A DNA stretch of 64,000 bases, from contig NZ_JABEKX010000002.1 in NCBI RefSeq assembly GCF_013407595.1, forward strand, positions 558,001 to 622,000, in the 5' to 3' direction. This document shows, one piece after another, positions 17,255-28,516 of the stretch. This stretch comes from Lacticaseibacillus absianus. Its GTDB lineage: Bacteria > Bacillota > Bacilli > Lactobacillales > Lactobacillaceae. The stretch's first letter is position 1. Each line of letters starts with the position of its first letter. The notes beneath the pieces are model-generated. The model had not been told where the DNA came from, made no database searches, and worked only from the letters and a program-made list of their open reading frames with translations. A program made the translations under genes and the position numbers.

Positions 17255-17292
17255 GTGAATGCTTTCACAGGCTTGATTAAGGCATTTATACT
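17255..17292 (+). promoter_or_regulatory. pdh promoter overlapped by an inverted repeat
   Basis: TTCACA (17264-17269), 17 bases, TATACT (17287-17292). The dyad GTGAATGCTTTCAC (17255-17268) covers the -35 box. It resembles, but is one base short of, a CcpA cre site. The surrounding 17186-17418 is AT-richer than the genes around it. The rest of that gap shows nothing else I can name. Confidence 0.6.
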
Positions 17293-17355
17293 TTTTGCCC
17301 TTAGCGGGTGAAACGCTTGCATTCGCGCTTTCGTGATGTTAAAGTCATATTGTAA

Positions 17356-18525
<1,170 letters not shown>

Positions 18526-18526
18526 G

Positions 18527-19504
18527 ATGGCTCAAAAAACAATGATCCAAGCGATCACGAATGCGTTGGACTTAGAACTCGCGGCCGATCCGAAGACGCT
18601 GGTATTCGGTGAAGACGTCGGTCAAAACGGCGGGGTGTTCCGCGCCACTGACGGGTTGCAGCTCAAGCACGGTGAGGACCGCGTGTTCGACACGCCGCTG
18701 GCCGAATCCGGTATCGGTGGCCTAGCGATCGGGTTGGCTTTGACCGGCTGGCGGCCGATTCCGGAGATCCAGTTTTACGGGTTCATTTTTGAAGTGATGG
18801 ACAGCATCGGTGGGCAGATGTCGCGCATGCGCTACCGCATGGGTAATACGCGGGAGATGCCGATCACGATCCGCGCACCGTTCGGTGGTGGCGTGCACAC
18901 GCCTGAGATGCACTCAGATAATTTCGAGGGCCTTGTCGCGCAATTCCCAGGGATGCGCGTGGTTGTCCCGAGCAATCCGTATGATGCCAAGGGACTCTTG
19001 ATCAGCGCGATCCGCAGCAATGACCCAGTCTTGTACCTGGAACACATGAAACTGTACCGTTCCTTCCGCGATGAAGTGCCCGATGAGGCCTACACGGTCC
19101 CATTGGATGAAGCCGCAGTCGCTCGCCCGGGACGCGACGTCTCGATCATCACCTATGGCGCGATGGTGCGCGAATCGCTGAAGGCGGCCGACGTCCTGGC
19201 CAAAGACGGCATCGAGGTCGAAGTGATCGACCTGCGCACGATTGCCCCGCTGGATGTGAAAACGATCATCGCCTCGGTCGAAAAGACGCACCGGGCGGTC
19301 GTCGTTCAAGAAGCCCAGCGCATGGCTGGCGTGGCCAGCACCGTGATCGCCGAGATCTCCGAGCGTGCGATCCTGTCACTGGAGGCCCCAATCGGACGAG
19401 TGGCGGCCCCGGATACCCCGTTCCCATTCGGCGAGGCCGAGACGACTTGGCTGCCGAATGCGAAGGACGTTGAAGCCAAGGTCCGCGAGATTGTGGCGTT
19501 CTAA
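18527..19504 (+). CDS. pdhB: Pyruvate dehydrogenase E1 component, beta subunit
   Basis: A 325-residue partner of PdhA in the alpha2beta2 E1 heterotetramer, contributing the pyrimidine-binding half of the ThDP site (F-G-E-D-V-G near residue 27). It begins one base after the pdhA stop, with AAAGGAGG inside the end of pdhA, so translation is coupled. Length and the [10 protein letters not shown] block are typical of the family. Confidence 0.96.
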   Translation: MAQKTMIQAITNALDLELAADPKTLVFGEDVGQNGGVFRATDGLQLKHGEDRVFDTPLAESGIGGLAIGLALTGWRPIPEIQFYGFIFEVMDSIGGQMSRMRYRMGNTREMPITIRAPFGGGVHTPEMHSDNFEGLVAQFPGMRVVVPSNPYDAKGLLISAIRSNDPVLYLEHMKLYRSFRDEVPDEAYTVPLDEAAVARPGRDVSIITYGAMVRESLKAADVLAKDGIEVEVIDLRTIAPLDVKTIIASVEKTHRAVVVQEAQRMAGVASTVIAEISERAILSLEAPIGRVAAPDTPFPFGEAETTWLPNAKDVEAKVREIVAF

Positions 19505-19519
19505 GAAGGAGAAACAGAC

Positions 19520-21139
19520 ATGGCATATGAATTCAAATTACCGGACATCGGTGAAGGTATCGCGGAAGGTGAGATCGTCAAGTGGCACGTTGCCCCAGGC
19601 GATACGATCAACGAAGACGACACCCTATTGGAAGTCCAAAACGACAAGAGCGTCGAGGAGATCCCGTCGCCGGTGACCGGCAAGGTCCTTTCGCTCCTGG
19701 TCCCTGAAGGCACGGTCGCCACTGTCGGCCAGCCGTTGGTTCAGATCGACGACGGGACCGGGGCGCCTACTGCCCCAGCCGCGACGCCTGCTCCAGCGAC
19801 CGCGGCGGCACCGGCTGCCGGCGGGGTCTACCAATTCAAGCTTCCGGAGCTCGGCGAAGGACTCGCGGAAGGCGAGATCGTCAAGTGGCACGTCGCGGCA
19901 GGAGACCAGATCGCTGAAGACGAGACGTTGCTGGAAGTCCAAAGTGATAAGAGCGTCGAGGAGATCCCGTCACCGGTCAGCGGCACAGTCCTCCAGGTGC
20001 TCGTTCCTGAGGGTCAGGTCGCCACCGTCGGTGAAGTGCTCGTCGAGATGGACGCACCAGGCCACAACGAGGCCGCACCGGCGGCGCCAACCTCAGCAGC
20101 CCCCGTCGCACCAGTCGCGGCTGCGCCGGCGGCACCAGCGGCGGTTGCGGTGCCGAGCGCACCAGTCGACCCGGACCGTGAGATCTTAGCGATGCCATCG
20201 GTGCGTCAGTACGCCCGGACCCAGGGCGTCGACCTGACCCAAGTGCCAGGCACCGGCAAGCGTGGGCGGATCACGCGGGCGGACATCGATGCCTTCAAGG
20301 CAGGCGGTGCACCAGTTGCGGCCGCGCCGATCGCGCCGGCCGCCGATCGACCGGCGCCAGCCCAGCCTGCTGCACCGGTCGCACCAGCGGCGGCCCAACC
20401 GCTGCCGGCGTACAAGCCTGCGCCTGAAGAGGCAGAATACGAGACCCGCGAGAAGATGACCCCGACGCGTAAGGCGATCGCCAAGGCGATGCTGGCCAGC
20501 AAAGCGACGAGTCCGCATGTCACGAGTTTTGACGAGGTGGAAGTCTCCAAGCTGATGACGCACCGCAAGCAGTACAAGGAAGTCGCGGCGGATCGTGGGA
20601 TCAAACTGACCTTCCTGCCGTACATCGTCAAGGCGCTGGTCACAGTGCTGCGTGACTTCCCGGCGCTGAACGCATCGATCGACAACAGCAGCGACGAGAT
20701 CGTCTATAAGCATTACTTCAACGTCGGGATCGCCACGGACACGCCGCATGGTCTGTACGTGCCTGTGATCAAGAACGCCGACAGCAAGTCTGTCTTTGCG
20801 ATCGCCCGTGAGATCAGCGAAAACGCGCAAAAGGCGGTGGACGGCAAGCTCAAGCCGGCCGAGATGCGCGGTGGCTCGATGACGATCAGTAATGTCGGCA
20901 GTATCGGTGGCGGCTGGTTCACGCCTGTCATCAACCAGCCGGAAGTGGCGATCCTCGGCGTCGGCAAGATCGCCAAGGAGCCGGTGGTCAATGCGGCCGG
21001 TGAGCTCGTGGTCGGCAACATGTTGAAGCTGTCGATGAGCTACGACCACCGCTTGATCGATGGCGCACTGGCACAACGTGCGCTGAATGAACTGAAGACA
21101 CTGCTCGCAGATCCGGATCTGCTGTTGATGGAGGGATAA
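19520..21139 (+). CDS. pdhC: Dihydrolipoamide acetyltransferase (E2) with two lipoyl domains
   Basis: A 539-residue core subunit of the complex. Two lipoyl domains (about 1-80 and 105-185) each carry the D-K-S-V-E-E-I lipoylation site. Ala/Pro-rich linkers separate them from the E1/E3-binding domain (about 222-262) and the C-terminal catalytic domain, whose D-H-R-L-I-D-G motif is near residue 510. Two lipoyl domains rather than one is common in lactobacilli and enterococci. Both copies are close to identical around the lysine. Confidence 0.96.
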   Translation: MAYEFKLPDIGEGIAEGEIVKWHVAPGDTINEDDTLLEVQNDKSVEEIPSPVTGKVLSLLVPEGTVATVGQPLVQIDDGTGAPTAPAATPAPATAAAPAAGGVYQFKLPELGEGLAEGEIVKWHVAAGDQIAEDETLLEVQSDKSVEEIPSPVSGTVLQVLVPEGQVATVGEVLVEMDAPGHNEAAPAAPTSAAPVAPVAAAPAAPAAVAVPSAPVDPDREILAMPSVRQYARTQGVDLTQVPGTGKRGRITRADIDAFKAGGAPVAAAPIAPAADRPAPAQPAAPVAPAAAQPLPAYKPAPEEAEYETREKMTPTRKAIAKAMLASKATSPHVTSFDEVEVSKLMTHRKQYKEVAADRGIKLTFLPYIVKALVTVLRDFPALNASIDNSSDEIVYKHYFNVGIATDTPHGLYVPVIKNADSKSVFAIAREISENAQKAVDGKLKPAEMRGGSMTISNVGSIGGGWFTPVINQPEVAILGVGKIAKEPVVNAAGELVVGNMLKLSMSYDHRLIDGALAQRALNELKTLLADPDLLLMEG

Positions 21140-21141
21140 GC

Positions 21142-22545
21142 ATGGTTGTTGGCGATTTTGCAATTGATTTGGACACCGTTGTGATCGGGGCGGGCCCCGG
21201 CGGCTACGTGGCGGCGATCCGCGCTGCACAGCTGGGCCAGAAGGTCACAGTGATCGAGAATACCTTCATCGGCGGGGTCTGCTTGAACGTCGGCTGTATC
21301 CCCTCCAAGGCACTGATCAACGCCGGGCACGCGCTGCAGGAGGCTAAGGGCGGGAGCGTCTTTGGTGTCCAGAGCAACGGGGCGACGCTGGATTTTGCCA
21401 AGACGCAGGACTGGAAGCAACACCAAGTCGTCGAGCGCCTGACCGGCGGGGTCGGCATGCTGTTCAAGAAGCATAAGATCGACGTCGTCTGGGGCACGGC
21501 CTTCTTGAAGGACGACCACAGCCTGCGCGTGATGCAAAAAGACTCCGCGCAGACGTATACGTTCAACAACCTGATCATTGCGACCGGTTCGCGGCCGATC
21601 GAGATCAAGGGCTTCAAGTTCGGCCAGCGGGTGCTCGATTCCACCGGCGGCCTGAATCTGCCCGAAGTGCCGAAGGAATTCGTCATCATCGGCGGCGGGT
21701 ACGTCGGTTCCGAGCTGGCGAGCGCCTACGCGAACCTTGGCGCCCATGTGACGATCCTTGAAGGGACGCCGAGCATCTTGCCGAACTTCGAAAAAGACAT
21801 GGTGCAGCTGGTCACGAAGTCCTTCAAGGCGCGCGGGGTCGACGTGATCACCGGCGCGATGGCCAAGACCGCCGAAGAGCACGACACCGGCGTGACCGTC
21901 ACCTATACCGTTGACGGTCAGGACCACACCCTTGAAGCGGATGACGTGATGGTCACCGTTGGGCGCCGACCGAACACGGACAACCTGGGACTGGACATTG
22001 TCGGGGTCGAGACGACGGACCGGGGGTTGATCAAGGTCGACAACCAAGGGCGCACCAGCGTGCCAAACATCTACGCGATCGGTGACATCGTGCCAGGGGC
22101 CGCCTTGGCGCACAAGGCGAGCTACGAGGGCAAGGTCGCGGCTGCGGCGATCGCTGGCCAGCCGGATATCATCGACTACAAGGCGATGCCAGCGGTCTGC
22201 TTCACCGATCCGGAGCTCGCCTCAGTGGGCCTGACTCAGGCGCAAGCCGAGGACCAGGGGATTAAGGCGAAGGCCGCGAAGTTCCCATTTGCGGCCAACG
22301 GTCGGGCGATCTCGCTGGCGCAGACGGACGGCTTCGTGCGCCTCGTGACCAATCCCGCGGGGACGATCATCGGCGCGCAAGTGGCCGGCCCAGGCGCGTC
22401 CGACCTGATCTCGGAGCTGAGTGTTGCCGTGGAGTCGGGGCTGAATGCCGAGGACCTCGCGCTAACGATCCACCCGCACCCGACGCTGGGTGAGGCGATC
22501 ATGGACGGTGCCGAGCTCGCATTGGGGATGCCGGTGAACCTGTAA
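21142..22545 (+). CDS. pdhD: Dihydrolipoamide dehydrogenase (E3)
   Basis: A 467-residue FAD enzyme that reoxidises dihydrolipoyl-E2 using NAD+. The FAD fold begins G-A-G-P-G-G-Y near residue 14. The redox disulfide is in [11 protein letters not shown] near 46-56. The NAD fold has G-G-G-Y-V-G-S-E, and the catalytic H-P-H-P-T pair is near the C-terminus. It starts two bases after pdhC, with the ribosome binding site inside pdhC. A terminator follows. Confidence 0.96.
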   Translation: MVVGDFAIDLDTVVIGAGPGGYVAAIRAAQLGQKVTVIENTFIGGVCLNVGCIPSKALINAGHALQEAKGGSVFGVQSNGATLDFAKTQDWKQHQVVERLTGGVGMLFKKHKIDVVWGTAFLKDDHSLRVMQKDSAQTYTFNNLIIATGSRPIEIKGFKFGQRVLDSTGGLNLPEVPKEFVIIGGGYVGSELASAYANLGAHVTILEGTPSILPNFEKDMVQLVTKSFKARGVDVITGAMAKTAEEHDTGVTVTYTVDGQDHTLEADDVMVTVGRRPNTDNLGLDIVGVETTDRGLIKVDNQGRTSVPNIYAIGDIVPGAALAHKASYEGKVAAAAIAGQPDIIDYKAMPAVCFTDPELASVGLTQAQAEDQGIKAKAAKFPFAANGRAISLAQTDGFVRLVTNPAGTIIGAQVAGPGASDLISELSVAVESGLNAEDLALTIHPHPTLGEAIMDGAELALGMPVNL

Positions 22546-22556
22546 CTGAAGACAGT

Positions 22557-22592
22557 GCGCCCAAGTCAGCCTCCTGACCTGGGCGCTTTTTG
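22557..22592 (+). terminator. Intrinsic terminator of pdhABCD
   Basis: GCGCCCA plus GTCAG pair with CTGAC plus TGGGCGC across one bulge, followed by five T. Confidence 0.9.
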
Positions 22593-22594
22593 GT

Positions 22595-22757
22595 TGCCAG
22601 AGCGAGGGCCCACGGGCTTAGCGGGCCGGCTCGCTCAGGCAAGCGCATTGCGCCCCGGGGTTGGGCGCGAGGGGGTTGGCGTGGCAAGACGTGGCCGCGT
22701 TGTGGAACCGCAGCTCGACGAGACCAGAGCGAGGGTCCACGGGCTTAGCGGGCCGGC
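22595..22757 (+). repeat. Direct repeat pair in the pdhD-LDH-like gap; copy of a dispersed repeat
   Basis: A 34-bp sequence at 22597-22630 recurs at 22724-22757 with one mismatch (CCAGAGCGAGGG...GCGGGCCGGC), offset by 127 bp. The first copy continues rightward (to about 22665) into sequence also found after the tuf terminator (46489-46551). No convincing gene lies between 22546 and 22847. The right end of the gap holds a weak TTGTGT-N17-TAAAAT promoter (22795-22823). Confidence 0.7.
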
Positions 22758-22847
22758 GCTGTGTCAACGGGTGGTCGCCTGACGAAAGCCGGTTTTGTGT
22801 TTTGTGACCAAAATGCGTAAAATACAGAAGTATATGGAGGAAGTGGG

Positions 22848-23738
22848 ATGCAAAGAGTGGTGGTATGCGGCCAGAGCCGGGCGACAGCCTGCGTGGCGGC
22901 GACGTTGATCCAAAGTGACCTGGCCCTCGCGCTGGCGGTGGAGACCCCGGAGCCTGGTGCGGTGGCACTACCTGCCCTTGAAGCGCTGGCAACGCTTGGG
23001 GCGAATCAGATCCAAAAAGCGACCCCTAAAGTGCTGGGGATGGCCGACGTGTTGGTGTTCACGGATTACAGTGATGCGCCGGCTGCCGCCCAGCGCGCCA
23101 GTACGGTCGCGCAGATGCGCAAGGTGCTCAACACGGCCATGGCCGCCGGTTTCGGCGGCGTGGTGCTGGTGGCGACCCAGGAAAGCGCGGTCGGGACGTT
23201 TTTTGCGCAGCGGATCTCCGGTCTGCCGAAGACAAGCGTGCTGGGGGTCGGCACGCAGGCACTGACGGCCTGCTTCCGGCGCTTCTTGGCGACGCGGCTG
23301 GCGGTGCCAGTCGACACCGTGACGGCGTATGCGGTGGGGACGCAGCGCGATTACGCCTTGTTGTGGAGCCGTGCGTATGTCGGTGCAACGCCGGTGTTGA
23401 GTCTGCTCAAAGACGGTGACCCGGCGGCGCTGATGGGCGATGCGGTGCAAGCGTGTCAGGCGTTCGCGGACGCCGCAGACGAGTTCGTGATTGCCGCGTC
23501 GGTGCGCCGGTTGATCGCCGCCTTGGCCGGTGACGCGCTGCTGACGCCGGTGGCGACGCTGGTCGACGCCGCGGAGACGCCGTTAGCCCTATCGCAGCCG
23601 ATGTTGATCGACGCGCGCGGCGTGACGCAGGTGGCGCGCGTCAGCGGGTCCGATGCCGAGCAGCAGGAGGTCGCGGCGATCACTGCCGGCGTGATGGCGA
23701 AGCTGACTGAGATCCAACAGGAGAGTGATGAAGGATGA
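22848..23738 (+). CDS. LDH/MDH-family protein lacking catalytic residues
   Basis: A 296-residue protein that follows the L-lactate dehydrogenase fold over its length but has lost the catalytic set. The G-x-G-x-x-G nucleotide loop is G-Q-S-R-A-T. V-A-S-N-P is V-A-T-Q-E. The substrate-binding D-S-A-R is L-T-A-C. The catalytic G-E-H-G is G-T-Q-R, so His195 is Gln. It is therefore unlikely to be a dehydrogenase. It overlaps the next gene at ATGA, in an operon with UPF0223 and suhB. GGAGGAAG precedes ATG 22848. A regulatory or scaffolding role is possible. Confidence 0.8.
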   Translation: MQRVVVCGQSRATACVAATLIQSDLALALAVETPEPGAVALPALEALATLGANQIQKATPKVLGMADVLVFTDYSDAPAAAQRASTVAQMRKVLNTAMAAGFGGVVLVATQESAVGTFFAQRISGLPKTSVLGVGTQALTACFRRFLATRLAVPVDTVTAYAVGTQRDYALLWSRAYVGATPVLSLLKDGDPAALMGDAVQACQAFADAADEFVIAASVRRLIAALAGDALLTPVATLVDAAETPLALSQPMLIDARGVTQVARVSGSDAEQQEVAAITAGVMAKLTEIQQESDEG

Positions 23739-24019
23739 AACCAAACTACCAATACCCATTAGACCTAGACTGGACCAAAGACGAGATGATCCAGGTCACG
23801 ACGTTCTATTCGCTGGTCGAGGATGCCTACGAAAAAGGCGTGGACCGCGCGAACCTGCTCGCAGCGTATAACGGTTTCAAGTCAGTCGTCCCGGACAAGG
23901 GCACCGAGCGCCAGTTGGGTCGCGCCTTCGAGGCGGACTCGGGCTATTCGCTGTACCAGGTGGTCAAGGCCGCGAAGACGAGTACCGCGCCGCGGCTCAA
24001 ACTGCGGGTGGCGCCATGA
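23735..24019 (+). CDS. UPF0223 family protein (YktA-like)
   Basis: A 94-residue soluble protein matching the UPF0223 family in size and in its N-terminal Y-Q-Y-P-L-D and W-T-K-D-E-M blocks. It is mostly helical. Function is unknown. It overlaps the previous stop and the following start by ATGA on both sides, so the three genes are translationally linked. Confidence 0.88.
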   Translation: MKPNYQYPLDLDWTKDEMIQVTTFYSLVEDAYEKGVDRANLLAAYNGFKSVVPDKGTERQLGRAFEADSGYSLYQVVKAAKTSTAPRLKLRVAP

Positions 24020-24819
24020 CGGTGGTGCTCACGACCCTTGATCGGCAGGTCCGCAACTGGCTGGACGAGAGCCGGCGCCGGATCCTGGCGGCGATGGCGG
24101 CCCCGGTCGCGGTGACGACCAAGACGAACCGCAACGACTTGGTGACGAACGTGGACCGGGCGAACCAGGCGTTTTTGATCGATCAGATCCACGCGGCCTA
24201 TCCGAATGCCCACGTTGAAGGGGAAGAAGGGGGCGCAGCGAAGCTCGACCGGCTGGCGGGGCTCGTGTTCTTCGTCGATCCGATCGACGGCACGATGAAC
24301 TTCGTCAAGCAACGCGCGCACTTCGCCGTGATGATCGGGGTGTACCAAGACGGCGTCCCGCTGTATGGGGCGATCCTTGACGTGATGCGGGACGAGCTGA
24401 TCACCGGGGGACCGACGCTGGCCCCGACCAAAAACGGGGTGCCGTTGCCACCGGTCCCGGACCGGGCGCTGGCTGACGGGTTGCTCGGGGTCAACGCGCC
24501 GATGGTGATCCGCAATCGGATGCACCTCGGCGAGATCGCCTTGGCGAGTGCCGGGCCGCGCATGACCGGCAGCGCCGGCATGGAGTTTCTCGCCATCGCC
24601 CAAGGGCAACAGGTCGGCTATGTGTCCTACCTGCAGCCCTGGGACGTCGCTGCCGGCATGGCGATCGGCGCCGGGTTCGGGTTGCGGGTGACCCGCCCGG
24701 ATGGCACGCCGGTGGACCTGCTGGAAGCCGGACTGGTGGTCGCGGCGATGCCGCAGGCGCACGCGACGATCTTGACGATTATCGCGTCACCCGAGAGCGG
24801 TTTCGTGCACCCAAAATAA
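24016..24819 (+). CDS. suhB: Inositol monophosphatase family protein
   Basis: A 267-residue Mg2+-dependent phosphatase. The metal motif D-P-I-D-G-T-M-N-F is near residue 92; G-E-E-G (near 70) and W-D-V-A-A-G (near 213) complete the active site. Family members hydrolyse inositol-1-phosphate and related sugar phosphates; SuhB also has roles in rRNA processing in enteric bacteria. The exact substrate here is unknown. The next terminator-like hairpin (24878-24900) lies beyond the typA promoter. Confidence 0.88.
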   Translation: MTVVLTTLDRQVRNWLDESRRRILAAMAAPVAVTTKTNRNDLVTNVDRANQAFLIDQIHAAYPNAHVEGEEGGAAKLDRLAGLVFFVDPIDGTMNFVKQRAHFAVMIGVYQDGVPLYGAILDVMRDELITGGPTLAPTKNGVPLPPVPDRALADGLLGVNAPMVIRNRMHLGEIALASAGPRMTGSAGMEFLAIAQGQQVGYVSYLQPWDVAAGMAIGAGFGLRVTRPDGTPVDLLEAGLVVAAMPQAHATILTIIASPESGFVHPK

Positions 24820-24853
24820 AGTTTTCAGAAAACTGCCACAACCACCTTGGCTG

Positions 24854-24900
24854 TGCTATAATGTGTAACCGAAGACTGTGTCGAACCGACACGTTTTTTT
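24854..24900 (+). promoter_or_regulatory. typA promoter immediately followed by a terminator-like hairpin
   Basis: Extended -10 TGCTATAAT (24854-24862) with a weak CTGCCA at -35 (24833-24838). About ten bases after the expected start, GTGTCG (24878-24883) pairs with CGACAC (24887-24892), followed by G and seven T. The hairpin is placed to stop upstream read-through from the suhB operon, and would be the 5' end of the typA mRNA. Confidence 0.7.
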
Positions 24901-24943
24901 ATGCCGTAACCAAAAGCGACACGCTGAAAGGAAGTTAACACAC

Positions 24944-26788
24944 GTGAAGACACGCGACGATATTCGCAACATTGCCATCATTGCCCACGTTGACCATGGG
25001 AAGACGACGTTGGTCAACGAGATGCTGAAGCAATCCGACACCCTCGCCGAGCACATGAGCATCGGGGACCGGGCGCTGGACTCTAACGCCATTGAAAAGG
25101 AACGCGGGATCACCATCCTGTCGAAGAACACGGCAGTCAAGTACGGGGACACCACGATCAACATCGTGGATACCCCCGGGCACGCGGACTTCGGTGGTGA
25201 AGTGGAACGCATCATGAAGATGGTCGATGGCGTGCTGCTGATCGTGGACGCGTTCGAAGGCACCATGCCACAGACGCGCTTCGTGCTGAAGAAGGCGCTG
25301 GAGCAGCACCTGACCCCGGTGGTCGTGATCAACAAGATCGACCGGCCAGGCGCCCGTCCGGCCGAAGTCGTTGACGAAGTGCTGGAACTCTTCATCGACC
25401 TTGGCGCCGAAGACGACCAGCTCGACTTCCCGATCGTGTACGCGAGTGCGATCAACGGGACGTCTAGCTATTCCGATGACCCGGCGGACCAGGAACACAC
25501 CATGGTGCCGCTGTTCGATACGATCATCAAGACGATTCCAGCACCTGAAGACAACACCGACGAACCGCTGCAGTTCCAAGTCGCGATGCTGGACTACAAC
25601 GACTACGTGGGGCGGATCGGGATCGGGCGCGTTTTCCGCGGGACGATCTCTGTGGGCGACTCCGTGTCCGTGCTGAAGCTTGACGGGACCAAGAAGAACT
25701 TCCGGGTCACCAAGCTGTTTGGGTTCTTCGGCCTCAAGCGGGTCGAAGTGCAGACGGCCAAGGCCGGGGACCTGATCGCCGTGTCGGGGATGGATGACAT
25801 CTTCGTCGGCGAGACGGTCGCCGACGCGAGCCAGCCAGAAGCACTGCCGGTGCTACGGATCGATCCGCCGACGTTGCAGATGCTGTTCTTGCAAAACGAC
25901 AGCCCGTTTGCCGGTCGCGAAGGCGATAAGGTGACGGCGCGCAAGATCGAAGACTACCTGAACTCCAAGCTGCAGACAGACGTTTCACTGCGCGTTGAGC
26001 CGACGGATCAGGCGGGGGCCTGGATGGTCTCCGGGCGTGGGGAACTGCACCTGTCCATCCTGGTCGAAGAGATGCGTCGGGCTGGGTTCGAGTTACAACT
26101 CGGCCGCCCGGAAGTGATCTACCGCGACATCGACGGCGTGATGAGCGAACCGTTCGAAGAAGTGCAGATCGACACGCCGGAAGAATACACCGGCTCGATC
26201 ATCGACGCGATGGCGAAGCGTAAGGGTGACATGATCAACATGGTCAACGAAGGTAACGGTCAGACCCGCATGGTCTTCCTCGCGCCTTCCCGTGGCTTGA
26301 TCGGCTACTCCAGCGAATTCATGTCTTCGACTGGTGGGTATGGGATCATGAACCACACCTTCGAGAAGTACATGCCGGTGATCAAGAACTGGGAACCCGG
26401 GCGGAATACCGGGGCGCTGGTCTCGATCAACGCCGGCCAGAGCACGACCTACTCCCTGCAGAGCATCGAGGACCGCGGTCAGCTGTTCATCGACGCTGGG
26501 GTCGATGTGTACGAGGGGATGATCGTCGGTGAAAACAGCCGCGACAACGACATCGCCGTCAACGCGACTAAGGGGAAGAACCTGACCAACACCCGTGCAT
26601 CTGGTAAGGACCACGCGGCTGCGATCAAGACCCCGAAGCACCTGTCTTTGGAAGAGTCCATCGAGTTCCTGAACGATGACGAGCTCTGCGAAGTGACGCC
26701 GACGTCCGTGCGTCTGCGCAAGAAGATCCTGAACACCGGTGAGCGCCAGAAAGCGGACAAGCGCCGTAAGATGGCCAAGGACCTGTAA
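24944..26788 (+). CDS. typA: Translational GTPase TypA/BipA
   Basis: A 614-residue ribosome-binding GTPase of the EF-G/LepA family involved in ribosome assembly and stress. The G domain has H-V-D-H-G-K-T-T (16-23), D-T-P-G-H-A-D and N-K-I-D. Domains II, III and V and a lysine/arginine-rich C-terminal tail follow. GTG 24944 is chosen because AAAGGAAG lies nine bases upstream and the length matches the family; an upstream in-frame ATG lies in the hairpin. Confidence 0.95.
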   Translation: MKTRDDIRNIAIIAHVDHGKTTLVNEMLKQSDTLAEHMSIGDRALDSNAIEKERGITILSKNTAVKYGDTTINIVDTPGHADFGGEVERIMKMVDGVLLIVDAFEGTMPQTRFVLKKALEQHLTPVVVINKIDRPGARPAEVVDEVLELFIDLGAEDDQLDFPIVYASAINGTSSYSDDPADQEHTMVPLFDTIIKTIPAPEDNTDEPLQFQVAMLDYNDYVGRIGIGRVFRGTISVGDSVSVLKLDGTKKNFRVTKLFGFFGLKRVEVQTAKAGDLIAVSGMDDIFVGETVADASQPEALPVLRIDPPTLQMLFLQNDSPFAGREGDKVTARKIEDYLNSKLQTDVSLRVEPTDQAGAWMVSGRGELHLSILVEEMRRAGFELQLGRPEVIYRDIDGVMSEPFEEVQIDTPEEYTGSIIDAMAKRKGDMINMVNEGNGQTRMVFLAPSRGLIGYSSEFMSSTGGYGIMNHTFEKYMPVIKNWEPGRNTGALVSINAGQSTTYSLQSIEDRGQLFIDAGVDVYEGMIVGENSRDNDIAVNATKGKNLTNTRASGKDHAAAIKTPKHLSLEESIEFLNDDELCEVTPTSVRLRKKILNTGERQKADKRRKMAKDL

Positions 26789-26800
26789 CCCAAGACCGTT

Positions 26801-26836
26801 AAAAAACCGTTTCGCCAGACGCGAAACGGTTTTTTT
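26801..26836. terminator. Bidirectional terminator between typA and metY
   Basis: AAAAAACCGTTTCGC/GCGAAACGGTTTTTT with a CAGAC loop, flanked by A and T runs. Confidence 0.95.
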
Positions 26837-26872
26837 GTTGGGCCTGAAGCGGCGACAAGCACCAACGGGCGA

Positions 26873-28159
26873 TCAGTCGACCGTCGCCAGGGCCTGGGTC
26901 AAGTCGGCCAATAGGTCGTCAATGTTCTCGATCCCGACCGACAGGCGGATCAGGTCCGGCGTGATCCCGGCGGTCTGGAGTTGCGCGTCGCTGAGCTGGG
27001 CGTGCGTGGTCGAGGCCGGGTGGATGATCAGCGATTTCGCATCGCCGACATTCGCCAGGAGCGAGAACAGGGTCAAGTGGTCGATCAGCTGGATCGCCCC
27101 GGCGCGCCCCGCCTTCAAGCCGAACGTGAAGATCGAGCCGGTGCCGTTGGGGAAGTAGCGTTGGGCGAGCGCCCCGTACTTGGAGCCAGTCGCTTCGGGG
27201 TAGGAGACCCAAGCGACTTTGGGGTGCGCCTCGAGGAACTGGACGACTTTGCGCGCGTTGGCGACGTGGCGCTCGACGCGCAGTGACAGGGTCTCAAGGC
27301 CCTGGAGCAAGTACCAAGCGGATTGGGGGGCCAAGGTGGCACCGGTGTCGCGCAAGTGCTCCGCGCGGATCTTGGTGGTGAACGCGGCCGGGGCTAGGTC
27401 GGCCCAGACGAGGCCGTTGTAAGATGGGGTCGGGGTCGTGAAGCCGGGGTACTTGCCGGAGGCGCGGTAGTCGAACTGACCGTTTTCGATGATCAGCCCG
27501 CCCAGCGTCGCGCCGTGACCGCCGATGAACTTGGTCGCCGAGTGGACGACGATGTCGGCGCCGTGTGCCAGCGGCTGGATCAGGTACGGTGTCGCAAAGG
27601 TGGAGTCAACGATCGTCAGGATCTGGTGCCGGTGGGCGATCGCAGCGACTGCCTCGAAGTCGACGATGTTGATGGCGGGATTACCCAGCGACTCAAAGAA
27701 CAGCGCCTTGGTGTTCGGCTGGATCGCCGCCTCGAAGTTGGCGGGGTCATCGGGGTCGACGAAGGTCACGTCGATGCCGAGCCGGTGGAAGGTCTCGGCG
27801 AAGAGCTCGTAGGTCCCGCCGTAGATCGTGGCGGCGCTGACGATGTGGTCGCCGCTACCGGCGATGTTCAAGATCGCGGCGGTCACTGCGGCGGCGCCGC
27901 TGGCCAGGCTGATCGCACTGGTGCCGCCTTCTAGGGCGGCGATGCGGGTCTCTAGTGCCGCGTTGGTCGGGTTGGTCAGGCGGCCGTAGATGTTACCGGC
28001 GTCGCGCAAGGCGAAGCGGTCCGCGGCCTGCTGGGCGTCTTTGAACACGAAGCTGGCGGTCTGGTAGATCGGGGTGACCCGAGCACCGGTGGTCGGGTCC
28101 GGTTCCTCTTGGCCGGCGTGCAACTGCAGGGTCTCGAAGTGATAAGTTGGATCGGTCAT
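26873..28159 (-). CDS. metY: O-acetylhomoserine sulfhydrylase (aminocarboxypropyltransferase)
   Basis: A 428-residue PLP enzyme of the Cys/Met metabolism family that makes homocysteine from O-acetylhomoserine and sulfide. Y-G-R-L-T-N-P-T (about 57-64) and the PLP lysine in [11 protein letters not shown] (near 207) are present. The length, with an insertion after the lysine, favours MetY over shorter cystathionine synthases. ATG 28159 lies eight bases after AAAGGAG. It is controlled by a T-box with an ATG specifier, consistent with methionine supply. Confidence 0.93.
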   Translation of the reverse strand: MTDPTYHFETLQLHAGQEEPDPTTGARVTPIYQTASFVFKDAQQAADRFALRDAGNIYGRLTNPTNAALETRIAALEGGTSAISLASGAAAVTAAILNIAGSGDHIVSAATIYGGTYELFAETFHRLGIDVTFVDPDDPANFEAAIQPNTKALFFESLGNPAINIVDFEAVAAIAHRHQILTIVDSTFATPYLIQPLAHGADIVVHSATKFIGGHGATLGGLIIENGQFDYRASGKYPGFTTPTPSYNGLVWADLAPAAFTTKIRAEHLRDTGATLAPQSAWYLLQGLETLSLRVERHVANARKVVQFLEAHPKVAWVSYPEATGSKYGALAQRYFPNGTGSIFTFGLKAGRAGAIQLIDHLTLFSLLANVGDAKSLIIHPASTTHAQLSDAQLQTAGITPDLIRLSVGIENIDDLLADLTQALATVD

Positions 28160-28230
28160 GTGGTGATCTCCTTTAGAAGCGGTGTGCGACATATCGAGTG
28201 GGGAGCGGGGCAGATCTGGCCAACAGGGAC

Positions 28231-28266
28231 AAAAAAAGCCCGGGAACTTCAACTGAAGTTCCCGGG
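28231..28266 (-). terminator. T-box terminator before metY
   Basis: Minus strand: CCCGGGAACTTC/GAAGTTCCCGGG stem with a short loop, followed by seven T. Confidence 0.93.
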
Positions 28267-28510
28267 ACGACAAGTCGTGTTACCACCCGTTGTTTTGATC
28301 GTTATCGCTAGCGACCACTCATCGGGTACGCGTGCCACACTGCACGGATACCCTAGCGCGTTAACGGGCGCGCCCGGACGCCGCTCACCGAAGCTCGCCG
28401 CGTCACTGGCTCAGAGACCATATTCCCAACGGTTGCGCGACCGGCTCACACCCACCCCGGCTCTCTGCGCGCGCGCCCAGAGGTACTTATCTCTTCGTTG
28501 CCATTGATTG
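28231..28510 (-). promoter_or_regulatory. Methionine T-box leader
   Basis: Read on the minus strand, stem I carries AGTA early and GGGAATATGGTC at the specifier loop, giving ATG (28419-28421) as specifier codon. Later the T-box bulge GGGTGGTAACACG (28276-28288) precedes a terminator. T-box RNAs bind uncharged tRNA to prevent termination; a Met specifier before metY agrees with the gene. The T-box block is slightly divergent from GGTGGTACCGCG. Confidence 0.88.
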
Positions 28511-28516
28511 ATTCTG

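Noticed and set aside
17255-17325. Canonical CcpA cre sites at GTGAATGCTTTCAC and TGAAACGCTTGCA
   Set aside because: Both are one base short of the 14-15-base cre consensus, so I list only a dyad, not a CcpA site.
28231-28510. S-box (SAM-I) riboswitch for metY
   Set aside because: The T-box bulge, the tRNA-type specifier and the terminator arrangement fit a T-box; S-box conserved blocks were not seen.
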